Translations under genes and position numbers: made by a program | Notes under the pieces: generated by a model | What the model was told of the DNA's origin: nothing | Seen by the model: the letters and a program-made list of their open reading frames with translations, nothing else | The model's database searches: none | Part shown: in pieces, positions 32,531 to 43,616 of the stretch | How positions within the stretch are numbered: position 1 is the first letter of the stretch | How the letters are laid out: each line of letters begins with the position of its first letter | Source: Takakia lepidozioides | Taxonomy: Eukaryota > Streptophyta > Takakiopsida > Takakiales > Takakiaceae | Length of the DNA stretch: 64,000 bases | Direction: 5' to 3' | Assembly (NCBI GenBank): GCA_030704615.1 | Contig: CM060733.1 | Coordinates: forward strand, 36,578,001 to 36,642,000

Positions 32531-35214
32531 CATGGGGTGTCCAGCTCGCCGACGAGGCTGCCGGAGGGGGGTTCCAGCTGTACCTCGCAGGCCGTACCCG
32601 TCAGCTCACACGCTTGCAATAAAATCAAGCCACATCCATATTGGGATCGCCTTCCGGCAGTAGCCATGTGGGATAAAGAGAGACCATAATTTATACTTGC
32701 TTTGGGAGGCGGAACCAACGAACCAACCTCCTTAATGCTGGGGATGTGATTAAAGGGTTGAAATCTTAATGAGGTTGAAATTTGGCTGTCAAGACTGCAA
32801 ATGGACACGTCTCATGGTCTCCAGTTGAGGTTATTTTCTCCTCGGCTTCTCTTCATATACGCTCCAGGATAGTTCTTTCTTCTCTTCAATGTTAAGTAAA
32901 TGTGATCACTTTGCTTCAATGTGACTAAACATTTTCACTGTTAAATTAGTGCCTTGACTTCGAAGTTGTTTCGTAGTTATTGATTAACCAACTAGGATAG
33001 AACCGTCTGCCAAGATCTGAACAAAACCACCTTCATTGTCCTGTCATCAGATATAGTCACCAGTCAATGGTACTCCAAATGTGAACTGCAAATCTAAACT
33101 GCAAAAGTGATTGGAGTTATGTATGTTAAGCAAGGCTTGCAATCTTTCAGTTGGGCCGCGGCCCTCCAGTTCTGCACTGAGGGTTTAGAGTTTGTTTAGC
33201 AATCTTTGACATGACACTAACCTGCCAACCAGAAGCAAGTTTTACAGACAACATAGGCATATCAGATTATGTTGTCAGTGTTCACTCCATTGAAATGAAG
33301 GTGAACGAAACAAATTTATGAGCACTTTGGGGATATGTTCTCGGTGACCTGCCCTTCAGTCCACACATCATCTAAAAGAAAACACGTAGATGTCAGGCTC
33401 AGAAGTCAGTAATCCCAAAGTAATTGGGATCTTTGTCTGCAGTGGCACATAGCTTCAACCTGGAGATCCCAAAAGAGAAGCAAATCTCAGAAGCTAGGAT
33501 ATGCCACAATAGCTCTCATGAGGTAACTTGGAGCTCATAGCATTGAGGACATGGCGTTCTCCTTGTCCTCATGTGGCTCGGTAGATGTGGCGACCGGTAA
33601 ATCCCATAGCCGGCCACCTCTCAGACACCCTAACCGTGCCAAATCAGTGAGGTGCCCCCAAAAAATGGTTATGATCTCATATTTGCATCCCCACAGTCAA
33701 TCCTGAAAGACCATATTCTCCTCTCATAAAATAATCTCAGTACAACTTTGCACTCAATGATGAGGAGTGGTACTTATATTATACAATGCCTGCCGTAAAA
33801 GGGGGTAAGTGGCCAACCGGTTACTTCATGTGTGGGTGGGTACTTGGGGACTTTCAAGTTGCCCCGGATACAGCCATGTAGGTGTCCACCTTCCAAACGG
33901 ACGGGAGAAAGCCTTGGGGGTAAGTGACACCATGAGTTACACTTGCTTCAGCAAGAGTCTTCCTTCTTACAATGCGTATTTTGTGTATTTAACCTTAACA
34001 TATTGATTACTTTGCTTCCTGTATGTTGGGTCATTGCATCATCCTGGCTTGCTGTCTCTTACACCTAGGGTCCTGCCATGAATGGCGAAATACATCCCAT
34101 GCACACCAAAGCATGCTGTTTATGGCAGTTTCGATGAGATTGTTTTTGACGTTTTGGATCTGCTGGCCCCTCTCGGCTCCCTCATGGACCTTTGGACTCC
34201 AACCAGATCCTGGAAGTGTAAATGCTCTAGCATTAGAGCATAGACAACTCCACGAAGATGGTCCCTTCCAATGTTACCCCCCCTTTTGCACACCCACTCA
34301 TTGCCTTGCTTCATTTCAGTGACCATGCAAGGTACTGAGCCCAGGTAGCCAAATAGGGCCAGTTTCTGGCAACCATGCGTCCAAGATATTGAAGTAGTGA
34401 CTAAGACTGGGCTTGCAAGAGACACATCTCAGAAAGCCAGATATTGTAAATGTGCCGAAGGAAACTGAGGTAGAAGACCATCATGTTCATGAATGGCAAA
34501 GACAAGTATAACTACATTTATCTTATACATTGGGGTCTTGTTGAAAGCCTAGCAAGAACTTCAAACAAGAAAAATAAAGAATCCGGAAAGGAAGAACAGA
34601 AGAAGATCCAGAACTGAAATTCCAATAGGCAGAATCCAGCATGTTTGACTTCCACACACTCAAAATTATTAGGTTCTCTCTGTTTGGTATGAGTATATTT
34701 ACCCAAGCACATCAACCTATTCAAGAATGCAAAATTGACCTATGATCTCTACAACCAAAGAATTGAGAATCAGGAAGAACACAAGAAGTGAACCCTTGCA
34801 AAAGGAGAGGGAAAGGATTATAAAAAAGACTAAGAGGAAGAGAAAGAGCCGACCACGATTGATGTAAAGCTCACCTTACATCAACTGACAATTTCTGAGA
34901 CTTCTTCATACACGTAAAAGTGGTATTTTCTAATACCGATTTCTTGAAGCATACATTTTGCTTCATTTGCATGATGACTACCTAGAAATGATCATTCCAA
35001 CTCAGAGATCCTTGTGCTTCATCCTGTTGACCAAACTACAGCTATGATCAATATGCTTGTCAATGGTAAATGAGCATGGAATTTATTGACACTTGCCACG
35101 TTCAGGGCCTCAAGGTGAGGATCAAGAAGATGCCATTTTTTATTTGTCCTGATGGCTCGTCGTGTTTGAAAAGGAGTACCTAAGCTCATCTCCCCCTCAG
35201 GCTGGAGGAATTTA
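32531..35214. other. Non-coding interval
   Basis: Reading both strands I find no recognisable gene, repeat family or RNA. Open frames are short and lack conserved motifs. Confidence 0.5.
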
Positions 35215-35216
35215 AT

Positions 35217-35481
35217 GCACTACGATCAAAATTGGCTAATGCTAATGGCGGCACCAATACCATTGTATTCAACAGATCCAAACTCTGAGGGAAGTCAGGT
35301 TGGTGATTGTCCTGCAGTGTCCATTGGTGTAGAATACCATTGCAGACATGCAATGCTTAAAACTGATAATGACAATGAATGTGGCTCTTGCAATCTACAA
35401 GGCCTCGAATTATTAAACCCTCAACACAGGTTTTACGATGAATTACTGGATAAGCGAATCTATCTCTTCGGACCACCATGA
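35217..35481 (+). CDS. Small hypothetical ORF
   Basis: An 88-codon frame from an ATG (MHYDQNWLMLM) to a stop just beyond the OEP24 3' end, on the opposite strand. It contains several Cys (CPAVSIGVEYHC, CGSCNL) but no motif I recognise. It may be chance, since another frame over the same bases is also partly open. Confidence 0.15.
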
Positions 35482-35555
35482 ATGTTCATAGGCTTTCAAG
35501 AAACAGCTGCAGTCACAAACAGACCAGCTAAGAAATTCCCAGGACCAGCTGAGTA

Positions 35556-36946
35556 TTAGAACTCACAACTCCAAGTCTTCTCCGCCACCACCTTTGGCGG
35601 CTTGTTACCTGAGACGTGGACCGTGGCTGTGACCTGCCAATGTCAGGATAGTTGGGTTATTGGCCTCTCCCTTGTTATCTTCAAATGCACATGGAATTGC
35701 CAGGACAACATAAGGGTATATGACGAAGGTGCTTACCTTAAAGGGGCCCTGATCCTTGGCATCTCGTGCCCACTCCAACCCCACAGTCTTATGATGTCCA
35801 TCAAAGAAGGCCTTTACATTGTCCTGCGCAGCGAATTTGCGCGCAATGGAAAAATGCCAAGCCTTGGTGCCAAAGTCAAAACCAGGCTCCATTGTGGTGC
35901 CACTGGAATGATTGTAAGTATATTTAAGTTGGCCACTCTCTGCCGCAAAGCTGTAGGTGCCTGTGACCTTGTTGCGAGAGTCCAAGGCTAAGCTCCCCTC
36001 CACAAATGTTGCATTGCGCTTCTGAGGATGAATATACGTCAACCTCACTCCCTTCCCTGCCACCGTGGCACCTGTCATAAATTGAAACCTGGCAGCCTGC
36101 AAGTAACCGTAAGCTTCAGCTCTACAAGTCCTCTTGTTCACAGGCCACTCACAATCCAAACACACACCTCTGGAACAACCGCACCTCTGAACTAAATTTC
36201 AAACGTCAACCTCCAGTCAAAGTTCCCAAGGAAAATATAGAGGGATGAGGAAACGAGTGATTCCTGCACCGGAAGCCCTCATTTCCTTCCGCACAACTGC
36301 TAACTCACATTTCCCAACATCCATTCGACTTTTTTGGGTGGCTGTCGATGTATAATCAAGGTACTTTCAGATGCATAGAACAGAGCAAGGTCACTCGATC
36401 GGAAACTCATCAACAACACTAGGGGTTTAACGAATCTGAGCTGTGTCGTTTGTGGCTAACGTTGTTTTGGCCAGTCTGAACCTTCCTGTTTTCGACTATA
36501 TTAGGCTTCTAATGAAGACAAACATGCAGTCGAAGTATTGCTCTGGAGAAAGAACCTGGGTTGGTGCACGGTCATAACACTTAGTTGCATATAAACAACA
36601 ATGTCCTGCCTTCTCTTCCTTTTTGCAACAACCTCTATCTAATCGCAATCTTCCTTTTCCCCACAAGGTATCTTTCAAAGCGTCCCTCGGAAATTATAAC
36701 GACCTTCTGTTTCCATCCATCGGCCACTGAGGGTAATGCACAAACCTGTTGGTGGAGATCGTAATCAATGAGAAAAGCGCCGGGCTTCTCGACCCCAAGC
36801 GAGACGCCATGGAGACTGGGCGTCCCCGAAAAAGTGCCGTCCGAACAAGACGCCTTCAATTTGAGATCACCAGCACCCACTGCGAGAGTGGCTGTGGCAG
36901 CACGGGAAGCAGAGTCGTACTTTGCTTTCACCACTGTCTTTGTCAT
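35556..36946 (-). CDS. OEP24: Outer envelope pore protein 24 (OEP24), three exons
   Basis: Exon 1 36,946-36,746 (67 codons, from MTKTVVKAKYDSASRAATA), exon 2 36,096-35,737 (120 codons), exon 3 35,633-35,556 (25 codons plus TAA). Donors are CAG|GTTTGT and AAG|GTAAGC; acceptors are TTGCAG and TTGGCAG; all junctions are in phase 0. The protein of 212 residues matches OEP24 in length (about 213) and landmarks: GDLKLKAS, SLGVEKPGAFLIDYD, RFQFM, LTYIHPQ, LKYTYNHS, GLEWARD and a final TWSCEF. OEP24 is a beta-barrel solute channel in the chloroplast outer envelope passing triose phosphates, sugars and other metabolites; it has no cleaved transit peptide, which fits. The 5' leader is GA-rich on the sense strand. 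No frameshift is seen, unlike almost everything else in the window. Confidence 0.93.
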
Positions 36947-37020
36947 TGCATCCGCACCCACCCTCTCTCTCTCCTTCTCTCTCGCGTTCTTTAATCTCTA
37001 TCCTTCTCTCTGGCTGCTCT
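36947..37020 (-). promoter_or_regulatory. GA-rich leader upstream of OEP24
   Basis: Just upstream of the OEP24 ATG the sense strand is a run of GAGAGA/GAAGG words ((CT)n on the plus strand at 36,962-37,012), as often seen in plant 5' untranslated regions and core promoters lacking a TATA box. No TATA box was identified. Confidence 0.4.
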
Positions 37021-37059
37021 AAGAATCCCGCGAGCGGCAATACGGACCACACGGCGCTT

Positions 37060-37077
37060 CTGACGGACGTCCGTCAG
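37060..37077. promoter_or_regulatory. Perfect 18-bp palindrome upstream of OEP24
   Basis: CTGACGGACGTCCGTCAG reads the same on both strands, with the GACGTC core of bZIP-type C/A-box sites. It lies about 115 bases upstream of the OEP24 start codon in a GC-rich patch. Confidence 0.4.
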
Positions 37078-38926
37078 CGCCCGGCGCACTCTCGCGACGG
37101 TGGGCGGCAGTCCGTCACAGTTGACTTCGTTACACCAGCCTGCCGTCGCTTAGTTGGACGTTGATTTCTAAGCTAATCCCTTAATAAGTCTCCGGAGACT
37201 GTTTCCTAAGGTCCTTGGAGATTTTTCCTCACAGCAACTCTATCATTAGGCTGGCTTTCTATTAAGTCTCTTAAGGAGGCAAACCAGGGGTCATTTTTCT
37301 GGTACTTTCACTGGGTTCTAACTTCTGTGTTTTGCATTGAGCTTGTATGGTATACAAGTTGTATGAATGGAATAGTGTTTTGGGTGAAAGGCTAGTGATG
37401 AATAGAGAATCTTAGAGTTGCTTGGTCCTATCTGCATGCTATTTTTCCCCAAAATTTGCATGCCCTTGTAAGGAAAGGAGAAACCTGGCCCTAGCACAAG
37501 AGTTGAGCAGCACAGCTTGGCCCACTACAAGGCAAAGTTTCTCTTGTGATGACAATACAGTTATCTGTAAAGTACCACAAACTGGGGGTGAGTACCCCGC
37601 CTGGCCAAAATAGGGGGCGAGTTACAAAATTGGGGATCAAACTAATACAAAGGGAAAAAACTGACGAAACTAGTTTCTTCACCAAAACTGGGGTCAAGCT
37701 AGTTTGGGTTTTGACAAGCTGCAGGGGAGCGACGACGTGCTGGCTGCAGGCTGAGAGAAGAACCTTCCCTACTTCTTATACTTTCAGGGGATCAGATCGG
37801 GTCAAGTAACAGGACTCATACCGAGTTTGGGCAAACTCGCACAAACTCGCACCCAGTTTAACAAACTCGTAATGTGTTTGGCAGACTTTCCGTCCGCACT
37901 CCAACTGGGGATGAAACACCTTACGACTCAAACTTACGATATAACCGCCAACGAGCAGGCAACCATGAGTAATATCTTCCTCTCATTATTCACATATCAC
38001 TTTGTTTGGTGTGATTTTATGGATTTTAACTGAGCCTGAGCTGGTGGAACAAAAGCTTCCCCCATGAGTTTTTGGGTCTAGATTTGAGACATTGGACAGT
38101 TCAACATTCAGAAAAAGAAAACATGGGTTCACTTCTCTTGAAGTGGATATTTAGGAGACCTTTCGGCTTGTTTGACATCGGGAGCTAAAAGGGTTATTGA
38201 GAACATTGGGAGTCATGCCAGAAATCAGCACCTGCTTCTTGGAACAGTAGCAGCACCACTGATCATTGCCTGAAACTATGCACAATTGTTTACTCTACAA
38301 TAGTTTCATACATGCTCCCAAATCTGGTCTCGACCTGTAGGCAAATGTGTTCTTAAGTAGGTGGAGTACTCCAACATGCACAAACCAATAGTCTGGTGTG
38401 AGGGTGTCATGCAAATCCCCTTCATGAACATCAATCAATAATAGAATACCAAATACCATTGCAATCACTATGTGAACTTTCATGTGGCCACCACAGGATT
38501 AGATCTTGGTGGTCAAGGCTAGCTTTCCAAAACATTCCTGCAAGTTAGTCAAGGGCTCTATCTGAAGAAGCACCACAAGAAACATACGAACATGCCCCTC
38601 TAATCAAGCTCATTATGAATCGTGTACACTTTCATCTTCAGCTTTGGAGAAGCTCCACCACCCACATCAGAATAAGGACAGGATGCTGCTTTCCTCCACT
38701 ATCACCAGAGTCAGTCACAACCCCACCTTCAGTCATTGCCTGCTCCGGTCAAGTGCAATTATGGGCTCACTTCCCACCTATGCTCATCCCCACTACCATT
38801 TCCACTGGATATGCCACAGGCAATGGCCTCAACAGTACATCATGGTCAACATTCTCAGGAAATGGTGGATGAACTGAGTAACTCCACAGATCAATGAATG
38901 AAGCAAGACACTTGCACCGTAGTGTT
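37078..38926. other. Non-coding interval between OEP24 and PPR copy E
   Basis: No gene recognised on either strand. The last few hundred bases (38,500-38,926) are probably the 3' flank of the minus-strand PPR gene. Confidence 0.5.
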
Positions 38927-41900
38927 TTACCAATAATCCCCACAAGCACAAACCCCATCTTCAAAGTGGTGAAGGCGGTTACCATCCCGTACACAATTGC
39001 TCGGCGAACAATCTTGCAGACGAACTTGGTGGAGGTGTAGCAGTCCACACACACACGAACATTCTTGATGACAGAGGCGTCCTAGGGGCTGTGCTGATCA
39101 GCCCAAAACCAATGGCCAGCTTCTCACTGTGGTGGCAAAGAGCAAACTCCTTTTGCTCCTCCAGCTCATCATACCATACAAAGCGCGTGTCAGGCACATA
39201 CCCTGCCTCCTTCATCTGCCCAGACAACCTTCTCAGCTCAGCATGCATTTCGTTAATTTTGAGATGCAATTTGTCATATAACAAAGGTGTGCACCCCGTT
39301 GTCAACCTCAATGCAGCAGTGACATGGCTCCTTTCTAGCCCCTCTGACCTTCATCATTTTCCTCCGATTTGCACTATTGTCCCACCTGCCAGCTGCAGCA
39401 TAGAGGTTTTATAGCAACAAATAAGTAGCGCCATCCTGCCTAGCATCCCACTTGAGAATAGATGTTGCCGCACGTTCAGCCATCTCCACATTGCCATGGA
39501 TTCTGCAGGCACCAAGCAAGGCCTTCCACACCACAGCATCTGCTTTGATAGGCATTTTCTTAATGAGGTCCTCTGCCTCATCCAATTGCCCCGCACGTCC
39601 AAGAAGGTCCACCATGCAGCCAAAGTGCTTTAGTGTCGGAATGACTCCATGATCTTGACTCAGGGAATCAAAGTAGCGTCTTCCTTCATCCAGTAGGCCA
39701 ACATGGCTGCAGACAGAGAGAACACATAAAAAGGTGACACTGTCTGGCTTCAAGCCTTCCTCTTGCATTCTTTCAAATAGTTGGAGGGCCTCCCTATGAA
39801 ATCCATGCTGGGCATATCCTCCGATCATCTCATTCCAGGACACCATATCTCGTTCGGCCATGTTGTCGAATACTCCCTTTGCATCTTCCATGCTCCCACA
39901 TTTGGCATACATGTCCACCAGGGTATTGTTCAGAACGATATCTGGTACAATTCCAGCTTTGACGATGTCACCATGGACCTCTTTGCCCCTTTCCAGGGCT
40001 GCCAGGTGCGCACATGCCTTGCAAACGCAAACAAACATGATGCGGTCGGGCTTCACCCCTTGCCACATCATTTGCTCATACGTCTCCAAAGCCTCCATCC
40101 CACGCCCCTGCTGTGCATATCCTGCCAACATCGCGTTCCATGATACCACATCTCGTTGAGCCATACTGTCGAACACTCCCTTTGCATCATCCATGCTCCC
40201 ACATTTGGCATACATGTCCACCATGGAAGTGTTCAGAACGACATCTGGTACAATTCCAGCTTTGACGATGTCACCGTGGACCTCTTTGCCCTTTTCCAGG
40301 GCTGCCAGGCTTGCACATGCATTGCAAACGCAAATGAACGTAATGTGGTTGGGCTTCACCCCTTCACGCATCATTTGCTCATATGTCTCCAAAGCCTCCA
40401 TCCCAAGCGCCTGCTGTCCATATCCTGCGATCATCGCGTTCCAGGACCCCACATCTCGTTCAGCCATATGGTTGAACACTCCCTTTGCATCCTCGATGCA
40501 CCAACATTTGGCGTACATGTCCACAAGAGTATTGTTCAGAATGACATCTGGTACAATTCCAGCTTTGACGATGTCACCATGGACCTCTTTGCCCTTTTCC
40601 AGGGCTGCCAGGCTCGCGCACGCATTGCAAGCGCCAACAAACGTGATGTGGTCAGGCTTCACCCCGTCCTGCATCATTTGCCCATACATCTCCAAAGCCT
40701 CCATCCCACGCCCTTGCTGTGCATATCCTGCGATCATCGTGTTCCACGACACCACATCTTGTTCAGCCATATTGTGGAACACTCCCTTCGCATCCGCGAT
40801 GCACCCACATTTGGCATACATGTCCATGAGGGTATTGTTCAGATTGACATCTGGTACAATCCCAGCATTGACGATGTCACCATGGACCTCTTTGCCCTTG
40901 TCCAGGGCTGCCAGGCTCGCACATGCATTGCAAACGCAAACGTACGTGATGTGATCAGGCTTCATCCCTTCCAGCATCATTTGCTCATAGGTCTCCAGAG
41001 CCTCCATCCCACGCCCCTGCTGTGCATATCCTGCAATCATCGCATTCCAGGACACCACATCTCGTTCAGCCATATGGTCGAACACTCCCTTTGCATCTTC
41101 AATGCTCCCGCATTTGGCATACATGTCCACCAGGGCAGTATTTAGAACGACATCCGGTACAATCCCAGCTTTGACGATGTCACCATGGACCTCTTTGCCC
41201 TTTTCCAGGGCTGCCAGGCTCGCACATGCATTGCAAACGCAAACAAATGTGATGCGGTTTGGCTTCACCCCTTTCCCCATCATTTGCTCATATGTCTCCA
41301 AAGCATTCCTACCACGACCATGCTTGGTAAATCCTGCCATCATTATATTCCACGTGATCAAACATCGTTCAGGCATTCTGCTGAACACTTGGTGAGCATC
41401 CACGATGCTCCCGCACTTAACATACATGTTGACAAGGGTGTTGTGTAGAAAAATGTTAGGCTTGAATCCACTTTGGATAATGTGAGCGTGCACCTGCTTT
41501 CCAGTTTGCAGGCCTTTCATCTTGATGCACTTATGCAAGAGACAGACATAAGTATCTGAATCTGCTGAAATGCCTCCTTGGTTTAAAGTCTGTAGAGCCT
41601 CTCTCAGTCGCCCTGCCTCACATAGCATCCTCACATGCCCAGAGGTGCCAGAAGAGGCATTGTGGACTCTCTCCCTTAGTCCTCTTTCAGAAGCTGTGGT
41701 CATGGTCGAGGTGCCTGATTTCATCAACTGTGCTGCCGCTGCTGCTGCTTCCAGTTGACCATCTACCCATGCAGGTTTCTTGTAGCTATCGATCCACAGG
41801 GAATCATAGGTAATCTTGTGCTTGAAATCCGGTCCTCTTGGATGAATCTGGACCCACACTCTATCCCTGCTCCTTCAGCTACCCCTGCCTCTGCACAAAT

Positions 41901-43616
41901 CATGTATATATCCTCGCAATGCTGCTAGTAGCTGACTATGACAGCCTGGATTTGTTCTAGTGAACACCCCAACCCTTTTTATCACACACTAGTTTTGATG
42001 CTGAATTGCTCCAAGGACTTATAAATATCCTGGGGGAGAAAGAGGATGACAACTTCGAATAAAGCTTTGAATTGCATACTGTTGTCTGCTTCTCTCTGTA
42101 ATCTAAAAGGCATTCACCTTTTTGCCTCGATTGTCCCACCATTGACTGGGGTTGGAAAAATAGTCATTCCAAAGTTTCTCCTCGTCTTTGTTATTTGTTT
42201 CTGGATACTTTCCTGCTGCCACATTGGCAGTAACTTGTCAAAATCACTCCAAACCATCATCAATCCACCCAACAAGCTTACTTGGCAGATTTCAACATGA
42301 AAATTTAGGGACGACTATGATAAAAGGGCAAATCAGGCCAAAAGTATGTTGAAGAAAAAGGTGTCCTCACCACATTGTCCTTGACCTTGTGTCATGAAAG
42401 CAGCTAGCTTTTCTTTCACCCATGGAGGATTCAACCGACCATCAACCCAAAAGGACCTCTTGTGTGTTCTGCTTGCGTCTGTAGTCAGGTGATATGGGCT
42501 TGGTCTGTGAGGAGAACCACCACGGTGCAGCAAAGCAGCCATACATTCAAGTCGACCTCCTAAGACCAAGCCGACCCTCCCAAGTCCCTTGTAAACACCA
42601 GGAGAGAATACCAAATCACGGAAGAACCCACATTTGCAGCAAGGACAAACCTCTTCACATCATCCACTAAGAAAGCCACACCTTGCAATTGCAGTTGTCC
42701 CACCATTGTCAAGGATCTTTAAAAAGCCCATGCCAGCTCTGCTCCATGCTTCAGAGTAGACCTTTGTGCCGGAAAATCCAACACCGTCAAAATTTTGACA
42801 AGTTACCTGATGGACAAGTACTAGTGAGCTTTCAACAACATTCATGCAAGTCACTTTGGGCTCCATTGGACTCTACAAAATGAGGAACATACGAAATGTC
42901 CAAATTTACACAGATGCTAAACCAGCTTATGTCTGTAGTCTGGAGATATTGGGGTGGTCTGTGAAAGCCAGAGTCTCAACCTTCCCCAGTACCTTGCAAA
43001 CTCCAGGGAAATGACCTTTCCCATCCTCCTTTCATGCCCTGCTCAGGAAGAACAACCTCTCATACGGACAGTAAAAGCAGTTTTTGGAAAGCAAAGGGAG
43101 ATTCTCACTTCACTCAACAACTAGGGTACAATCCCGTCCACACAGTACGATCATACCAGTGTTCAGTCAAACTCCCTCAGACTCCTTCTCATCCTACGTG
43201 GACAAAGCTCACCTTATCATGGCTACTGTCCCAGCATTGCGATGGATCTTGAGAGAACTGCCGGCTCCGTTCCATGTTCCAGCGTTGACCTACGCGCCAG
43301 AAATACCAATTATCCGTCTTGTCTAACCATCCCGCGCGTTTCATACATAGAACACAGCGACCCCAAAAAAGGAAACCGCGAAGTGTTTCGTGTTATTACC
43401 TAGTTTGAATGGCATCCCTGAAGGCGCCATAGCCACCCTACGCAAGCGACTCCGTCCTCTGCGCAGTGCCAAGGGGGATGCCGCTTTCAGCTCCACAGCC
43501 CAGCCCTTTAATCCGCTGCATGACGCGAATTCTCTCGCATGGCCGAAGCGAGAGGACAGAGCCTTGCATATGGAGTAAGAATGCGCGCGCAGGAAAACGC
43601 GGGAAGACGCTGCCAT
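38927..43616 (-). CDS. OSB-type PDF motifs fused to PPR-DYW protein (copy E)
   Basis: Minus-strand exons inferred from splice sites and phase: exon 1 43,616-43,400 (Arg/Ser-rich transit-like peptide [13 protein letters not shown], donor CTAG|GTAATA); exon 2 43,322-43,213 ([15 protein letters not shown], donor GTGAGC); exon 3 from 42,958 (PISPDYRHK); exon 4 about 42,768-42,682 (LFKDP, stop, QWWDNCNCK); exon 5 42,504 to about 42,386 ([18 protein letters not shown], one extra [17 protein letters not shown]); exon 6 about 42,212-42,118 ([20 protein letters not shown], then GKK); exon 7 from 41,847 ([11 protein letters not shown], then [11 protein letters not shown] array, E region). These give PDF motifs of organellar single-strand-DNA-binding OSB proteins. 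Exon 7 is open to a TAA near 39,408. Beyond it, frameshifted code gives KLAIGFGL with HSE, CVDCYT and [12 protein letters not shown], with a stop at 38,927. Probably a decaying or miscalled fusion gene for organelles. Confidence 0.75.
39760..41270 (-). repeat. Five near-identical 303-bp PPR units
   Basis: The same phrase (CTCTTTGCCC on the plus strand) starts at 41,191, 40,888, 40,585, 40,282 and 39,979, exactly 303 bases apart. Each unit codes 101 residues: one P-L-S-type set such as [37 protein letters not shown] and [19 protein letters not shown]. Units differ at only a few residues each, far less than in typical PPR proteins. Confidence 0.9.

Noticed and set aside
40156-41145. A 329-codon plus-strand frame rich in His (repeated [12 protein letters not shown]-type units).
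   Set aside because: It is the antisense shadow of the PPR repeat array; its periodicity is that of the 303-bp units.
41848-41859. GTG as the start codon of the 816-codon PPR frame.
   Set aside because: Eukaryotic genes rarely start at GTG; the bases are intron end (GGTCCAG) and the frame continues from an upstream exon.
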